NCBI GenBank assembly: GCA_016795385.1 | Contig: JAEUHI010000078.1 | Location: 1 to 64,000, forward strand | DNA: 64,000 nt | Direction: 5' to 3' | Source: Verrucomicrobiales bacterium | GTDB lineage: Bacteria > Verrucomicrobiota > Verrucomicrobiia > Verrucomicrobiales > DEV007 | Shown here: positions 1-8,835 of the stretch, piece by piece | Position numbering within the stretch: position 1 is the first letter of the stretch | How the letters are laid out: each line of letters opens with the position of its first letter | Notes under the pieces: model-generated | What the model saw: only the letters and a program-made list of their open reading frames with translations | Told to the model about the DNA's origin: nothing | The model's database searches: none | Position numbers and translations under genes: made by a program

Positions 1-1758
1 CCATTCGCGGATCGGCGCCTCGCGGATGTCGAGCTCGAGATCGGCCGAGAGACGGCGCTCGGTCTCGGTGACCTCGTAGGTGACGAGCTGCGAGACGCCC
101 ACCTCGGGCTGGACCCGGTCGGCCGCGACGGCGAGATCGTAGTCGGCCGAGGGAAAGCGATAGACGAAGACCTGGCGGGCCTCCAGCGCGTTGCCGGGAA
201 ACTGCTCCGGCGAGAGCTGGGCGAGGCCCTCGGTCGTCGCGGGATCGAGGCGCACCGACCCGACATTGGCGAGCCGCAGGTAACCCGAGTGCCGCACCGC
301 GTTCCGTGGCGTCAGCCGCACGAGCTGGGCCTTCACCGGGAAGGCATCGAGCGGCGTCTGGGTGCGGACCGAGAGCGAGGTTTCACCGGTGAGGGACTTG
401 CCTAACGAAACCTCCAAACGCCGCGCGCCGCCTTCACCGGCGACGACCTGCCACGAGGTGAGGCCGGCTCCCTCGACCGCGACGACTTCCCCCTCGCCCG
501 CGAGGTCGAGGACGAGGCTCTCGATCTCGCCCTGGAGTATGCGGTAGTCGATCCGGTGATCCTGGCGCAGCAATCCCGCCCCGAGCGTCGCCTCGACGAG
601 GGCGCTGGTCGTGAAAAAGAGTTTCCCCTCGGTCGCGGGACGACCCGGCTTCCACGCGAGACGCGCGCGGCCACCGGCGGGCAGGAAGCCGAGCCAATTG
701 CCGCTCTCGTGTTCCGGCAGCAGTTCGCCGCCCGTATTGGTGAATTCCGTTCCCTCTTCCAGGGCCGTGAGACAGAGGGGCATGACCGCGGACGACCCGA
801 CCGTGAAGTCGAGCCGGCGCCAGGGCCCGTCCTCGGTGATGGCGGCGACAAAGTCGAGATCGAGGGGGAAATCCCCCGCGTTCGGAAAGACGAGCCGCAG
901 CACCGGGGCTCCGTTTTCCTGGCCCAGGACGATGCGTCCCCCCGATTCCTCGGGAGCGTTGGTCAGGGCCGCGTTGCCGCCCAGGATCGTGACCGACGCG
1001 CCCGGCTCGCTCACCTTCACGTTCCCGCTGAGATTGAAAACGGCCGTCTTGCCCGTGGCGTCAACCGAGCCCCTGAGACCGAGACCGTAAAACTCGACCG
1101 GCTCGGGCGCGAGGCCGGACCGCTTCACCTGCACGACGAGTTTCCCGCCCGTCGTCGTCTGATAACGAACCGTCCTGGTGTTTCCGTCAGGGTTTCCGAG
1201 CGGGAGGAATCCCTCCGCCGTCGTGACGCGCCCGGTCGTGCCTCCGGCGAAGGCGAGGGCGAGCACGGAATGGAAGGAGGCCGTCTCCTTGCCTCCCGGG
1301 GCGAAATGGGTCAGTTCGGACGAGGCCGGGAGCGAGGCGAAGGGCTCGGACTCGAGCCGGATGCCGAACCGATGGGTGTCCACCTCGGGCGTCTTCACCG
1401 TCACCTCGAGCAACCGCGTCCCGTCGCCCTCCTGACGAACCGCCCACGATCCGACCGAGTCCCCCGTCACCGCGGCGACCTTGTCCGTCCCGCGCATGCC
1501 GATACGGTAGGACGCGCCCTCTCCCTGGATCCGCGTGACGTCGATCGCCGCCTCGGTGACGACCCGGTCCCGCTGGATCGTCGCGGTGCCATCGACGACG
1601 ACGCGGTAAAAAAGGGCCGGCTTCGGTCGTTCGCCCCGCGTGTCGATGATGATCTTGCCCGAGGCATCGGCGGTGACGGCGGGCTGGGGTTCCTGGGCCT
1701 GCAACGCCGGGAAGAGGAGCAGGATGAGGGACCAAAGAGGGTGGAGTCGGGGATTCAT
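1..1758 (-). CDS. Secreted protein of unknown function (C-terminus cut by window edge)
   Basis: A minus-strand frame stays open for 586 codons from an ATG at 1758 to base 1, so the end of the gene lies outside the window. The start gives a clear signal peptide: MNPRLHPLW, then the hydrophobic stretch SLILLLFPALQA, with likely cleavage before QEPQP. The rest is rich in beta-prone segments, has no membrane helix and no motif I recognise. It lies 141 bp downstream of the sigma factor/vWA pair on the same strand and may be a third member of that transcription unit, which is inference. A palindromic element (1793-1853) separates it from the vWA gene. The existence of the gene is well supported by length, leader and codon use; its function is unknown. 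Confidence 0.8.
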   Translation of the reverse strand, partial: MNPRLHPLWSLILLLFPALQAQEPQPAVTADASGKIIIDTRGERPKPALFYRVVVDGTATIQRDRVVTEAAIDVTRIQGEGASYRIGMRGTDKVAAVTGDSVGSWAVRQEGDGTRLLEVTVKTPEVDTHRFGIRLESEPFASLPASSELTHFAPGGKETASFHSVLALAFAGGTTGRVTTAEGFLPLGNPDGNTRTVRYQTTTGGKLVVQVKRSGLAPEPVEFYGLGLRGSVDATGKTAVFNLSGNVKVSEPGASVTILGGNAALTNAPEESGGRIVLGQENGAPVLRLVFPNAGDFPLDLDFVAAITEDGPWRRLDFTVGSSAVMPLCLTALEEGTEFTNTGGELLPEHESGNWLGFLPAGGRARLAWKPGRPATEGKLFFTTSALVEATLGAGLLRQDHRIDYRILQGEIESLVLDLAGEGEVVAVEGAGLTSWQVVAGEGGARRLEVSLGKSLTGETSLSVRTQTPLDAFPVKAQLVRLTPRNAVRHSGYLRLANVGSVRLDPATTEGLAQLSPEQFPGNALEARQVFVYRFPSADYDLAVAADRVQPEVGVSQLVTYEVTETERRLSADLELDIREAPIREW

Positions 1759-1792
1759 GAGGGTTGGGTCAAACGTGTTTCGGTCGTTGGTT

Positions 1793-1853
1793 GTGGCGAC
1801 CTGGAGGTCACCACTACGGGATGAAGAAGTAGTGGTGACGTCCACGTCGCCAC
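1793..1853. repeat. Composite palindromic element, 25-bp arms
   Basis: Left arm 1793-1817 and right arm 1829-1853 are inverted copies matching at 23 of 25 positions, with an 11-base loop. Each arm also holds its own small hairpin (GACC-TGGA-GGTC on the left, GACG-TCCA-CGTC on the right). The only two differences between the arms are the paired C-to-G and G-to-C changes that keep both small hairpins intact. It lies between two co-directional genes and could act as a REP-like element or mRNA-stabilising hairpin; there is no T-run suggesting a terminator. Confidence 0.8.
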
Positions 1854-1870
1854 CGTCGGAGCCACTGCCA

Positions 1871-1901
1871 ATTCGTGAAAATTCGCGATCATTCGTGGTT
1901 A
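1871..1901. repeat. ATTCGTG direct-repeat element at the vWA gene 3' end
   Basis: Three tandem copies of a ten-base unit, ATTCGTGNNN (second copy ATTCGCG), end in GGTTAA, and the TTA of that end is the TAA stop codon of the vWA gene on the minus strand. The same word recurs as an inverted pair upstream of that gene at 5530-5622, so the gene is flanked by related elements. Confidence 0.65.
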
Positions 1902-4900
1902 AAAACTCACCGAAAGTCCTTCGAGGTTTCGCGCCTGCTCGATCATCGTGCGCAGTTCCTTCACGCGCTCGCTCTCGGGCAAGGTCGCGGCGAGTCTCGC
2001 GAGTTCGCCGAGATCCACGACATCGCCGAGCGGACCACCCGCCAGCTTCGCGGCGAATTGCGAGGCCACCGTCGCGAGGAGGATCGCCTCGCCGCCCTGC
2101 TCGGGTGCCGGCGCAGCAGCCAAATGCGGCAGGGACCAGCGGCGCTCGATCATCTCGCCGCTTTCCAGATCGCGGAAACGCACCGAGGCGGAGCCGAGGT
2201 CGCCTTCGCCGGCCGGATCCGGCTCCACCTGATAGACGGCCACGCCCGCCTCGGCCGCGGCGAGTTCGGCGGCATCGACGGCGTCGTTGCGGAAGTCCTC
2301 GGTGGCGAGGCGGTGTTTCTCGAAGCCCAGCAGCTTGTAGGATTTCACCCGATCGGGATTGAACTCGACCTGCACCTTCACATTCTTCGCGGCGGGACGC
2401 AGGGCTCCGGCGATTTGTTCGGCAAAGGCCTCGCCCGCATCTTCGGGACGGTCGAGCAGGTAATACCGTCCGTCGCCCTTGCGGGTGAGTGCCTCGAGGA
2501 TCTCGTCGTTGAGCCCCTCGGCTCCGAAGCCGGCCGCGTCGAAGGCGATCCCGGCATCGCGCATCAATTCGACACGGGCGCCGAGGCTCTCGGCCTTGGC
2601 GTCGCCGAGATTGGCGGCACCGTCGGTGAGGAGGACGATGCGGTTCTGTGCGTTCGCTTCCTGGTGCTCGCGGGCTTTTTCAAAGGCGAGTTCCAGGGCC
2701 GCTTCGAGGTTGGTGCCTCCCTCGCTCGGCAAGGCCGCGACAGTCTCGGCGAGTTTCATCGCTTCGTTCCCCGCCACCGCATCAGCGACGAGGCGCGGCT
2801 GGCGGGCGAAGGAGACGAGGTTGATGCGGTCGTTCTCGCCCAACAAACCCGCCAAGGTCGCCACCGCGCGGGTCAGCGTGGCGCGGCGGTCGGGACGCTC
2901 CATCGAGCCCGAACTGTCGAGGAGCAGGGTCAGGCGCAGGGGCGTGCCCGAGGAACGTCCCGCTTCGGCGGTGCGCAAGGCGATGCGAACGAGATTGCGC
3001 TGCTGCAGGAAGGGATGCGCGCCCTGGTCGATGCGGCAGGCGACGCGCTCGCCCATCGAAGGCACCGGATCCCCGTAGTCGAAGGCATTGACGAACTCCT
3101 CGATGCGGATCTTCTCCGCCTCGGGCCATTTGCCGGAGGCGAGGGAGCTCTTCGCGAGTTGGAAGGAGACATCGCTGACGTGGAGCGAGAAGGTCGAAAA
3201 GGGTTCCGCGGAGGGAGAGGTTTCGTCGAGGGCGGCGGGGGTGGGTTTGCGGAGGGCGGGGCGTTCACTCGGTTTAGTTGACGCAGGTGCATCCATTGTG
3301 GCACCTAGCCTGAATTTGAATGTCTCACTCGTCTCACTCCCGTCACCAATCGGAACGCCATAGTCCAGCCTTACTGGGGCGCTCCCGAGAATAAAGAGTT
3401 TCGTTCCAATACCGAAATCACTATTCGCTGCAGTTGGACCGTCTGTAACCTCACCAACATCATAAAATGTGGCGGAACGGATCTTCTCCTTCTCTCGGCC
3501 TTCCCGCATCACCACATCGTCCAATGATGGAAATTGCCCGTTCTTACTTTCCGGAGAATCCGAGTCAACGATCCTTGTTCCCGACTCCGATCCTCCGCCG
3601 ACGATCCTCGGCACCACTTGATAAAGCATCTCCATCTTATCCCTATCTTGCGATAGGTCCTTCTCCACCTGAGGTGTCAGCGCCATGATGTCCGTCACCG
3701 ACGGATCCACCTCCCCGGCACGACCAAACGTCCACGGTTCATCGATCTCCACCTCCGCATCCTTCCGCTCAGATCCCGCCCGCACGGTAAAGCGGAACCG
3801 TTGTTTGTCGGACTGGAGTCCGGGCAGCACAACATTCGCATCGCCGGTTTTTTGAAGCTCCCCCAGATTCTCGATCTGCGAAACAGCAGTACCAAAGTTG
3901 ACGGTTCCCTCGTTATTAACTGCCCCGTTTTTTCCATCCGCCTGAAACCGAGTCCCATAAAAGATGTAGTCAGACATGTATCCCGCGCTGATCTCCCCGC
4001 CCAAATCAACCGTTTCATCGATCGGGGCTTTGCGAGGTGACGCCTTCCCCCAATCTCCGGTGCTTTCTCGTTTCACCTCTGATTCGATTTGCTGAGACAT
4101 CGACTTCTCCACCGCCACCGAGCGTCCCATCCTCGACACGTCACCTTCCTGCCCCGCCGTGACGCCGCTGCCGGCCGAGCGGCTCAGGGAGTCCAGTTCG
4201 GCGGGAGATTCATTGCCAAACCCTTCGCGTCCTTCCTGACCGCTGACTCCGGCAATCATTCCCCCGCTTCCGAGCGTTACGGCCTCCTTCGCAGCGTTGA
4301 CCTTGGCTTCGACGCCTGCAGTGACCTGCAGGTCGCCGGTGAAATTCAGATTTTCTCCGGCACTGGGTGCGCTCTGCGGAGCGTCGGTTTTCTGTTTGTG
4401 ATCGAAGAAGCCATCGACCTCGACCACCTCGTTGCTTAAACCGAGATCGACGGTTCCTCCGTTGAGCGCGAGCGTGCCGGCACCCTGTTTCTTCAACCGC
4501 GTTTCCAGGTTCGCGACAGGTGGGCCGGAGTCTGGAGCGGCGGCGACAGGCTTGGGGCTGGTAATCGCGAGGGCACCACCGCCAGCGCTGATTTCCGTGC
4601 CGCCGGTGTAGGTATTCTCGCCGCCCAAGGTGGAAGTGACCGGCTCCGCTGCGAAGGAGCGGCTTCCGGCATCGCGTCCTTCGAAGTCTCCGCCAACGCG
4701 AACATTCGTCGAACCACTTCCTGAGGTGGTAACGGATACCATGGCCGGTGAGTTTGGATCTACACCCAAAGCGATGTCACCACCGGCTCCGATGGCCGCC
4801 GTTCCAGTCGATGCTGCGATTTGGCCGGATCGCGTCACCACCATCGGCTCGGCGGGAGGCGCAGGAGTCGCGCTCGTCGGGGCGGGTAGACGAGTGGCGC

Positions 4901-5489
4901 GGTCGGCGAGGGCGAGTTCCTGAGCTTCTTCGCCGACCGTGACAAAGGCATCCGCCGGAACTGGTGACTCCCAGCCCTCATCCAATGCCCGCCTCATCCG
5001 CTCACGATCGTGACCGTACGTTTCATTCGCATAGGCATCGTCGTCCCACTGAATCTTCGCGCCCTTGGATCGCAGCGCCCCTGTTGACGCGGGAAACATC
5101 AAACCCAACATCAAACCGACGAACACGATCGTCGCCGCAACGGCGAGAAACCGCGGTGAGATGGTCCAAGGACTCCTCTTGGTGGCAGTAGCGTTCTTCG
5201 ACTCAGGCACTCGGGTTGATCCACTCAACCGCGCCAGCACCACCGTCCGCCGCTCCGGCGAAAGCTTCCACTCCCCTTGCTCTTCCGCGCTCTCCCCTTT
5301 TGCCACCTCGCGCAGCATCCGGTGCATGGCCTCGAGACGTTTTTGATAGAGTCCCAGTTCGGGCCGGTCCGCGACGAGGCGTTCGAGTTCGTCGCGCTCG
5401 AAGTCCGAGGCTTCGCCGAGGACGAGGGCGGTGAGACGCGCCTCGAGCTCGGGCTCGATCCAGGGGTGGAGGTTGGTGTCGTCGTTCAT
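1899..5489 (-). CDS. Anti-sigma-like / von Willebrand factor A (YfbK-type, DUF3520) membrane protein with mosaic middle region
   Basis: I chose the ATG at 5489 (1196 aa) over an in-frame start 54 codons upstream, because that upstream stretch is repeat DNA. Residues 11-65 are an acidic helical segment like those of zinc-less anti-sigma factors (LTALVLGEASDFERDELERL). A single membrane helix spans about 114-132. The vWA domain has MIDAS residues DSSGSM at 858-863 and LTDGAAN further on, preceded by the conserved vWA_N segment (LHVSDVSFQLAKSSL) and followed by a DUF3520-like C-terminus ending near LEGLSVSF. The middle (about 220-735) is odd: it has autotransporter-repeat-like pieces (NTYTGGTEISAGGGAL at 292-307, KKQGAGTLALNGG at 333-345), a porin-like strand (GYMSDYIFYGTRF, 503-515) and BamA-like pieces (560-590 and 671-731). 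Base composition there looks lower in GC than the ends. The adjacent ECF sigma gene suggests a sigma/anti-sigma pair. Confidence 0.85.
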   Translation of the reverse strand: MNDDTNLHPWIEPELEARLTALVLGEASDFERDELERLVADRPELGLYQKRLEAMHRMLREVAKGESAEEQGEWKLSPERRTVVLARLSGSTRVPESKNATATKRSPWTISPRFLAVAATIVFVGLMLGLMFPASTGALRSKGAKIQWDDDAYANETYGHDRERMRRALDEGWESPVPADAFVTVGEEAQELALADRATRLPAPTSATPAPPAEPMVVTRSGQIAASTGTAAIGAGGDIALGVDPNSPAMVSVTTSGSGSTNVRVGGDFEGRDAGSRSFAAEPVTSTLGGENTYTGGTEISAGGGALAITSPKPVAAAPDSGPPVANLETRLKKQGAGTLALNGGTVDLGLSNEVVEVDGFFDHKQKTDAPQSAPSAGENLNFTGDLQVTAGVEAKVNAAKEAVTLGSGGMIAGVSGQEGREGFGNESPAELDSLSRSAGSGVTAGQEGDVSRMGRSVAVEKSMSQQIESEVKRESTGDWGKASPRKAPIDETVDLGGEISAGYMSDYIFYGTRFQADGKNGAVNNEGTVNFGTAVSQIENLGELQKTGDANVVLPGLQSDKQRFRFTVRAGSERKDAEVEIDEPWTFGRAGEVDPSVTDIMALTPQVEKDLSQDRDKMEMLYQVVPRIVGGGSESGTRIVDSDSPESKNGQFPSLDDVVMREGREKEKIRSATFYDVGEVTDGPTAANSDFGIGTKLFILGSAPVRLDYGVPIGDGSETSETFKFRLGATMDAPASTKPSERPALRKPTPAALDETSPSAEPFSTFSLHVSDVSFQLAKSSLASGKWPEAEKIRIEEFVNAFDYGDPVPSMGERVACRIDQGAHPFLQQRNLVRIALRTAEAGRSSGTPLRLTLLLDSSGSMERPDRRATLTRAVATLAGLLGENDRINLVSFARQPRLVADAVAGNEAMKLAETVAALPSEGGTNLEAALELAFEKAREHQEANAQNRIVLLTDGAANLGDAKAESLGARVELMRDAGIAFDAAGFGAEGLNDEILEALTRKGDGRYYLLDRPEDAGEAFAEQIAGALRPAAKNVKVQVEFNPDRVKSYKLLGFEKHRLATEDFRNDAVDAAELAAAEAGVAVYQVEPDPAGEGDLGSASVRFRDLESGEMIERRWSLPHLAAAPAPEQGGEAILLATVASQFAAKLAGGPLGDVVDLGELARLAATLPESERVKELRTMIEQARNLEGLSVSF

Positions 5490-5529
5490 GGCCGGGGGGG
5501 GGGCGCGTGGAGCGGGGCGAAACGGTTTG

Positions 5530-5622
5530 AACCACGAATGGAACGAAAGACACGAATCCCCGCAGGTAGTTGATGGCGCTGGGTCCGGGTTTTCATTCGT
5601 TTGATTCGTTCCATTCGTGGTT
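5530..5622. repeat. Inverted ATTCGTG element upstream of the vWA gene
   Basis: AACCACGAATGGAACGAA at 5530-5547 is repeated in perfect inverted orientation at 5605-5622, and both arms run on into further ATTCGT units. It fills most of the 145-bp gap between the sigma factor stop and the vWA start and shares its core word with the element at 1871-1901. Confidence 0.7.
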
Positions 5623-5634
5623 CCGATCTCTCGT

Positions 5635-6222
5635 TCATGAGATTCCATCAATGCCCAAATGCCGTAGCTTGTCGGCGAGCTGCTTGAGGATGTGGTGGAG
5701 CCGGTAGCCGACGTTGCCGATGCTCATCTCCGTCCGCTCGGCGATCTCGCGGTAGCGGAGGTCTTCGAAGTACTTCAACTGAACGAGCCGCCGGTCGGCC
5801 TCCTCGAGTTCGGCGAGGAGGAGCCGCAAAAAACCCGCCGCCTCCAGACGCTGCAGCACTTCCTCGGGCGTGTCGTCCTCACTCGCCGCCGTGGCCATCG
5901 CCACCTCGTCGCCCCCGACCTCGCGGCGACCGTCGCGGTGATGGTTGCAGGCCCGGTTCCGCACGCTGCGAAAGAGCCAGGCCCGCGGATTGTCGACGCC
6001 TTCCCAATTCGCGTGGAGTTGCAGGAAGACCTCCTGCACGATCTCCTCGGCGATGGCGCGGCGACCGGTGAGGGAAAAGGCGTAACGCAACAGGGGCGTC
6101 TCCTCGCTCTCGAAAAGGGCGAGCAGGTCCGGCTTCACCGAAATGCCCGCGTTTTCGTTCTGAGTCGGCGAGGGCATGAAGGGGAGCAGGGCGGGGTCCG
6201 GCTGTGCGTGAAAGGGGGTCAT
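5635..6222 (-). CDS. ECF-family RNA polymerase sigma factor
   Basis: A 195-residue protein with the two domains of an extracytoplasmic-function sigma-70 factor. Region 2 covers about residues 45-98, including AEEIVQEVFLQLH and the core-binding segment ending NPRAWLFRSVRNRACNHHRD. Region 4 is a helix-turn-helix at about 143-187 (VQLKYFEDLRYREIAERTEM). Length and order are typical of the family. A shorter start (Met16, 6177) is possible because the first 15 residues are not conserved-looking. It precedes the large anti-sigma-like vWA protein by 145 bp on the same strand, the usual arrangement for a sigma factor and its membrane partner. Target promoters cannot be read from this window. Confidence 0.93.
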   Translation of the reverse strand: MTPFHAQPDPALLPFMPSPTQNENAGISVKPDLLALFESEETPLLRYAFSLTGRRAIAEEIVQEVFLQLHANWEGVDNPRAWLFRSVRNRACNHHRDGRREVGGDEVAMATAASEDDTPEEVLQRLEAAGFLRLLLAELEEADRRLVQLKYFEDLRYREIAERTEMSIGNVGYRLHHILKQLADKLRHLGIDGIS

Positions 6223-6415
6223 GGCCGGGAGAAAGGATCTCTCCTCAAAAGGCAGGACACGCGGGGGAAAGGTTTCTTGGAAGAAAAATGAAAAAAGTTT
6301 TCACCCTTTTTCCAGACGGCATCCGTGGCCGGCCTCGACAAACCTATCGGATCGCCCGGCCGATGGGGAGCGCGGAGTTGTCAGAAATTCGTAAGGGACC
6401 GACTCCCCCCGTGGA

Positions 6416-7765
6416 CTACTCCTTTGCCAGGATCTCCTTCAGCCGCGCCATCCGCGCGGCGGCCGCCTTGGTTTGGAAATCGGGATAGCGCTCGCGGAGG
6501 GCCTCGTAGAGTTTCAGGGCTTGGAGTCGCTTCGAACGGGCCTCAACACTTTCGCCGGCCTTCTCCAACTCATCGGCCTCGGTCCCGCGGAGGAAAGCGG
6601 CATACCAGATCTCTTCGGCCCCGCTCAGATCGAGGCGCTGCGGGAAAACACCGATGAGCACCGATCCACCTTCGATGCGGTAATCGCATCCGGCGAGACT
6701 GACGACCTCGCGGATGGCCTCAATGAGAGGCACGTTCGAGAGCCGGAGCGTGACCGGCTTTTGCGCGAGCGAGTCGGGACTCGTGTACCAATATCGGATG
6801 TCGATGCCTCGCTGCGACTCGGGCAGACTTCGATCGTGCTCGATGCTGGCTTTTTTCAGCAACGCGATCGCTTCGAGCAGCGGCGTTTCTTGGAAAACCA
6901 CCGAGGGCAGAATGATGTCCCTCACCTTCTCGAGAGCCGGAACGGGGACGGGCCCTGGGAACAGCGATCCTCCCAGACCTTCGCGTTCCTCTCCGGGCAG
7001 TCCGGTCGTTTCCTTGGAGGGAAACGGTTTCCCGGCGGGATCGACGACGAGGGCGGTAATGAGGCGGGTGCGCCACGAGTCTTTCCCAAGCCATTCCTCG
7101 ATGGCGACCGATCCACCGGACGGGATGGCGACGCTCGTCTCCCCGATGATTTGCGGATCTGCTCCGGCCGGGCCATGCAAGAGGGTCAGGGTCATCTCGA
7201 CGGTCGAGGCATCGGCGGAGATCACCGGCACATTCCGGGTCAACGCGTCCCCGATCCGTGTCTCCGTTGTCTCCTCTGATTTGGCGGTGATGGTAGGGCC
7301 CGGTTGAACGGTCCCCGAGGACACCTCCCTTGCCCGGATGACGAGATTTTCCAGTTGCTCGTCCGTCGTCAGGACGCGGATGGAGACGAGCGACGGAGTC
7401 TCCGCCGCTTCGTCGGAAAGCAGCGGCCCGCTCGTCTCGAGGATACCATGGGTGAGAGCCACGAGCGCGGAGCCTTTCCTCATCTCGGCTTCGAGGAGCT
7501 TCTGCAAACGATAGATCGTCTCCACGTTCGCCCGCACGAACAGGCGCGAAGTCGCGGGATCGTAGGCGATGCTCTCGTCGTTTCCCAAGGTGATTCCCTC
7601 GGCGGCTAGCCGTTCGCGCGGATCGACCGGAGCCTTCGTGACGGGATCTCGGAAGAAGGAGGGCGGCGCGAGGAGATCCCGGACGATGGGAGGACCGGGC
7701 GTCTCTGCTGACAGGCAAACCGCCGCGGCGAAGAGGCTGGCAAAAAGCAGCGCGCGGATCTTCAT
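6416..7765 (-). CDS. Secreted protein with secretin/TonB N-terminal-like (STN-like) domains
   Basis: 449 residues from the ATG at 7765, which gives a good signal peptide (MKIRALLFASLFAAAVCLSA, cut before ETPGP). A longer frame would run into a palindromic repeat and lacks a leader. The C-terminal half carries the pattern of short secretin N-domains: a segment beginning ILPSVVFQETPLLEAIALLK and then VTLRLSNVPLIEAIREVVSL followed by YRIEGGSVLIG. The same arrangement recurs in the broken lipoprotein gene at 44788-46182. The last 40 residues are a helical segment (LKLYEALRERYPDF) like the end of a TPR. No pore-forming secretin domain follows, so it is not a secretin. The role is unknown, probably periplasmic. 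Confidence 0.75.
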   Translation of the reverse strand: MKIRALLFASLFAAAVCLSAETPGPPIVRDLLAPPSFFRDPVTKAPVDPRERLAAEGITLGNDESIAYDPATSRLFVRANVETIYRLQKLLEAEMRKGSALVALTHGILETSGPLLSDEAAETPSLVSIRVLTTDEQLENLVIRAREVSSGTVQPGPTITAKSEETTETRIGDALTRNVPVISADASTVEMTLTLLHGPAGADPQIIGETSVAIPSGGSVAIEEWLGKDSWRTRLITALVVDPAGKPFPSKETTGLPGEEREGLGGSLFPGPVPVPALEKVRDIILPSVVFQETPLLEAIALLKKASIEHDRSLPESQRGIDIRYWYTSPDSLAQKPVTLRLSNVPLIEAIREVVSLAGCDYRIEGGSVLIGVFPQRLDLSGAEEIWYAAFLRGTEADELEKAGESVEARSKRLQALKLYEALRERYPDFQTKAAAARMARLKEILAKE

Positions 7766-7803
7766 CGGCCGCGAGACTATCGAAAGGGCGCGGCCATGTC
7801 GAT

Positions 7804-7876
7804 AGGGAAATGTGGCTGCGGCTTCAGCCCGCAGTGCATGGTTGGGATTCGGCTGAAGCCGAAACCACATTCCCGG
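7804..7876. repeat. Composite palindromic element (GGCTTCAGCC type)
   Basis: An imperfect inverted repeat fills the divergent gap between the secreted STN-like gene and the vWA gene. Each arm has its own hairpin, TGCGGCTTCAGCCCGCA on the left and the perfect palindrome TTCGGCTGAAGCCGAA on the right, and the outer ends pair through GGGAA..TGTGG and CCACATTCCC. It resembles the element at 10885-10954. Confidence 0.75.
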
Positions 7877-7927
7877 TCACAAACGCGACCATCATCGATC
7901 AAGAGATGAGGAAACCAGGACCACTTC

Positions 7928-8827
7928 ATGGAAAGTCCCATTCTTGCCACCGATCCCCTCCCCACGACCGAACCAGCCAAGGAACGTCGCTGGCCGGCGA
8001 TGATCTCCTCTCTGCTGACGGCCCTGGTGGTGAATGTGCTCATCCTTGCTTCCTTCGTTTTCGTGACGGTGCACGAAAGCCGCCGCACGCCGCCTGCGAT
8101 TTTCGCGACATCGGTCCCACCCGAGCCGACTCCGCCGATCGAGCCGCCAAAGGTCGATCATCCGCGCCCCGCCCCCTCGAGTGCGGGAGCGGCAGCAGCG
8201 CCCGATATCACCATCGCCGCTTCCGTGATGAGCGCCCTCTCCCTGACAGTCTCGGACCTGCCCTCTTTCGACAACGGAGTGACCGGGCTCGAAGGAATCG
8301 GGAACAGCTTCGGGAGTGGTTTCGGAGCCGGAGGCGCGGACACGGGCGGGGCCTCGATGAAGGTCGGAAAGATCACGGTGAAGGCGAAGACTCTGGGCCT
8401 GGTCCTCGATGTCTCGGGCAGCATGGAGAGCCATCTGCCGAAAGTGAAACGCGAGGTGCGCCGGGCTTTCAAGGATGCCAAGACGGTGGAGGTGGAGGGC
8501 TGCCGGGTCGATTGGACGGAACCGGCGGCGGAGGGCGACGAAACGCGCGAGGTCAAACTGAAAGGCGAAGCGAAATCCGTGATCGAGGCAGTCGAGATGC
8601 TCGTCGGTGATGGCCGGGCCGATGCGATCTATTGGTTCTCGGATCTGCAGGATGGTGAAACCGAAGCCGGACTCGCCCGTTTGCGCGATCTGCTGAAGCT
8701 CGAGCGCGGCAAGGCGCGTGCCGTGAAATTCTACATCCGCTCGCTCGGACAGGAGCCCTCGCCGGAACTGGCCGCCATCGTCAGGGCGAGCGGAGGCGCG
8801 GTGCAGGCGGGGGAGAAAGGAGAGTGA
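7928..8827 (+). CDS. Membrane-anchored von Willebrand factor A domain protein
   Basis: 299 residues. A cytoplasmic stretch precedes one transmembrane helix (about 26-46, LLTALVVNVLILASFVFVTV), then a proline-rich segment (VPPEPTPPIEPPKVDHPRP) like the periplasmic arm of TonB/ExbD-type proteins, then a Gly-rich linker. The vWA domain starts near 155 with the MIDAS motif DVSGSM at 161-166 and later YWFSDLQDG. The C-terminal SLGQEPSPELAAIVRASGG fits the last vWA strand and helix. The proline-rich arm suggests it spans the periplasm. No ExbB/ExbD genes adjoin it, so a role in proton-driven transport is not supported here. Start ATG at 7928 lies just after the palindromic element. Confidence 0.85.
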   Translation: MESPILATDPLPTTEPAKERRWPAMISSLLTALVVNVLILASFVFVTVHESRRTPPAIFATSVPPEPTPPIEPPKVDHPRPAPSSAGAAAAPDITIAASVMSALSLTVSDLPSFDNGVTGLEGIGNSFGSGFGAGGADTGGASMKVGKITVKAKTLGLVLDVSGSMESHLPKVKREVRRAFKDAKTVEVEGCRVDWTEPAAEGDETREVKLKGEAKSVIEAVEMLVGDGRADAIYWFSDLQDGETEAGLARLRDLLKLERGKARAVKFYIRSLGQEPSPELAAIVRASGGAVQAGEKGE

Positions 8828-8835
8828 GGGGAAAT

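Noticed and set aside
1875..3281. Long plus-strand open frame opposite the vWA gene
   Set aside because: The minus strand has clear vWA motifs and DUF3520; the plus frame is a GC shadow without leader, motifs or ribosome-binding site.
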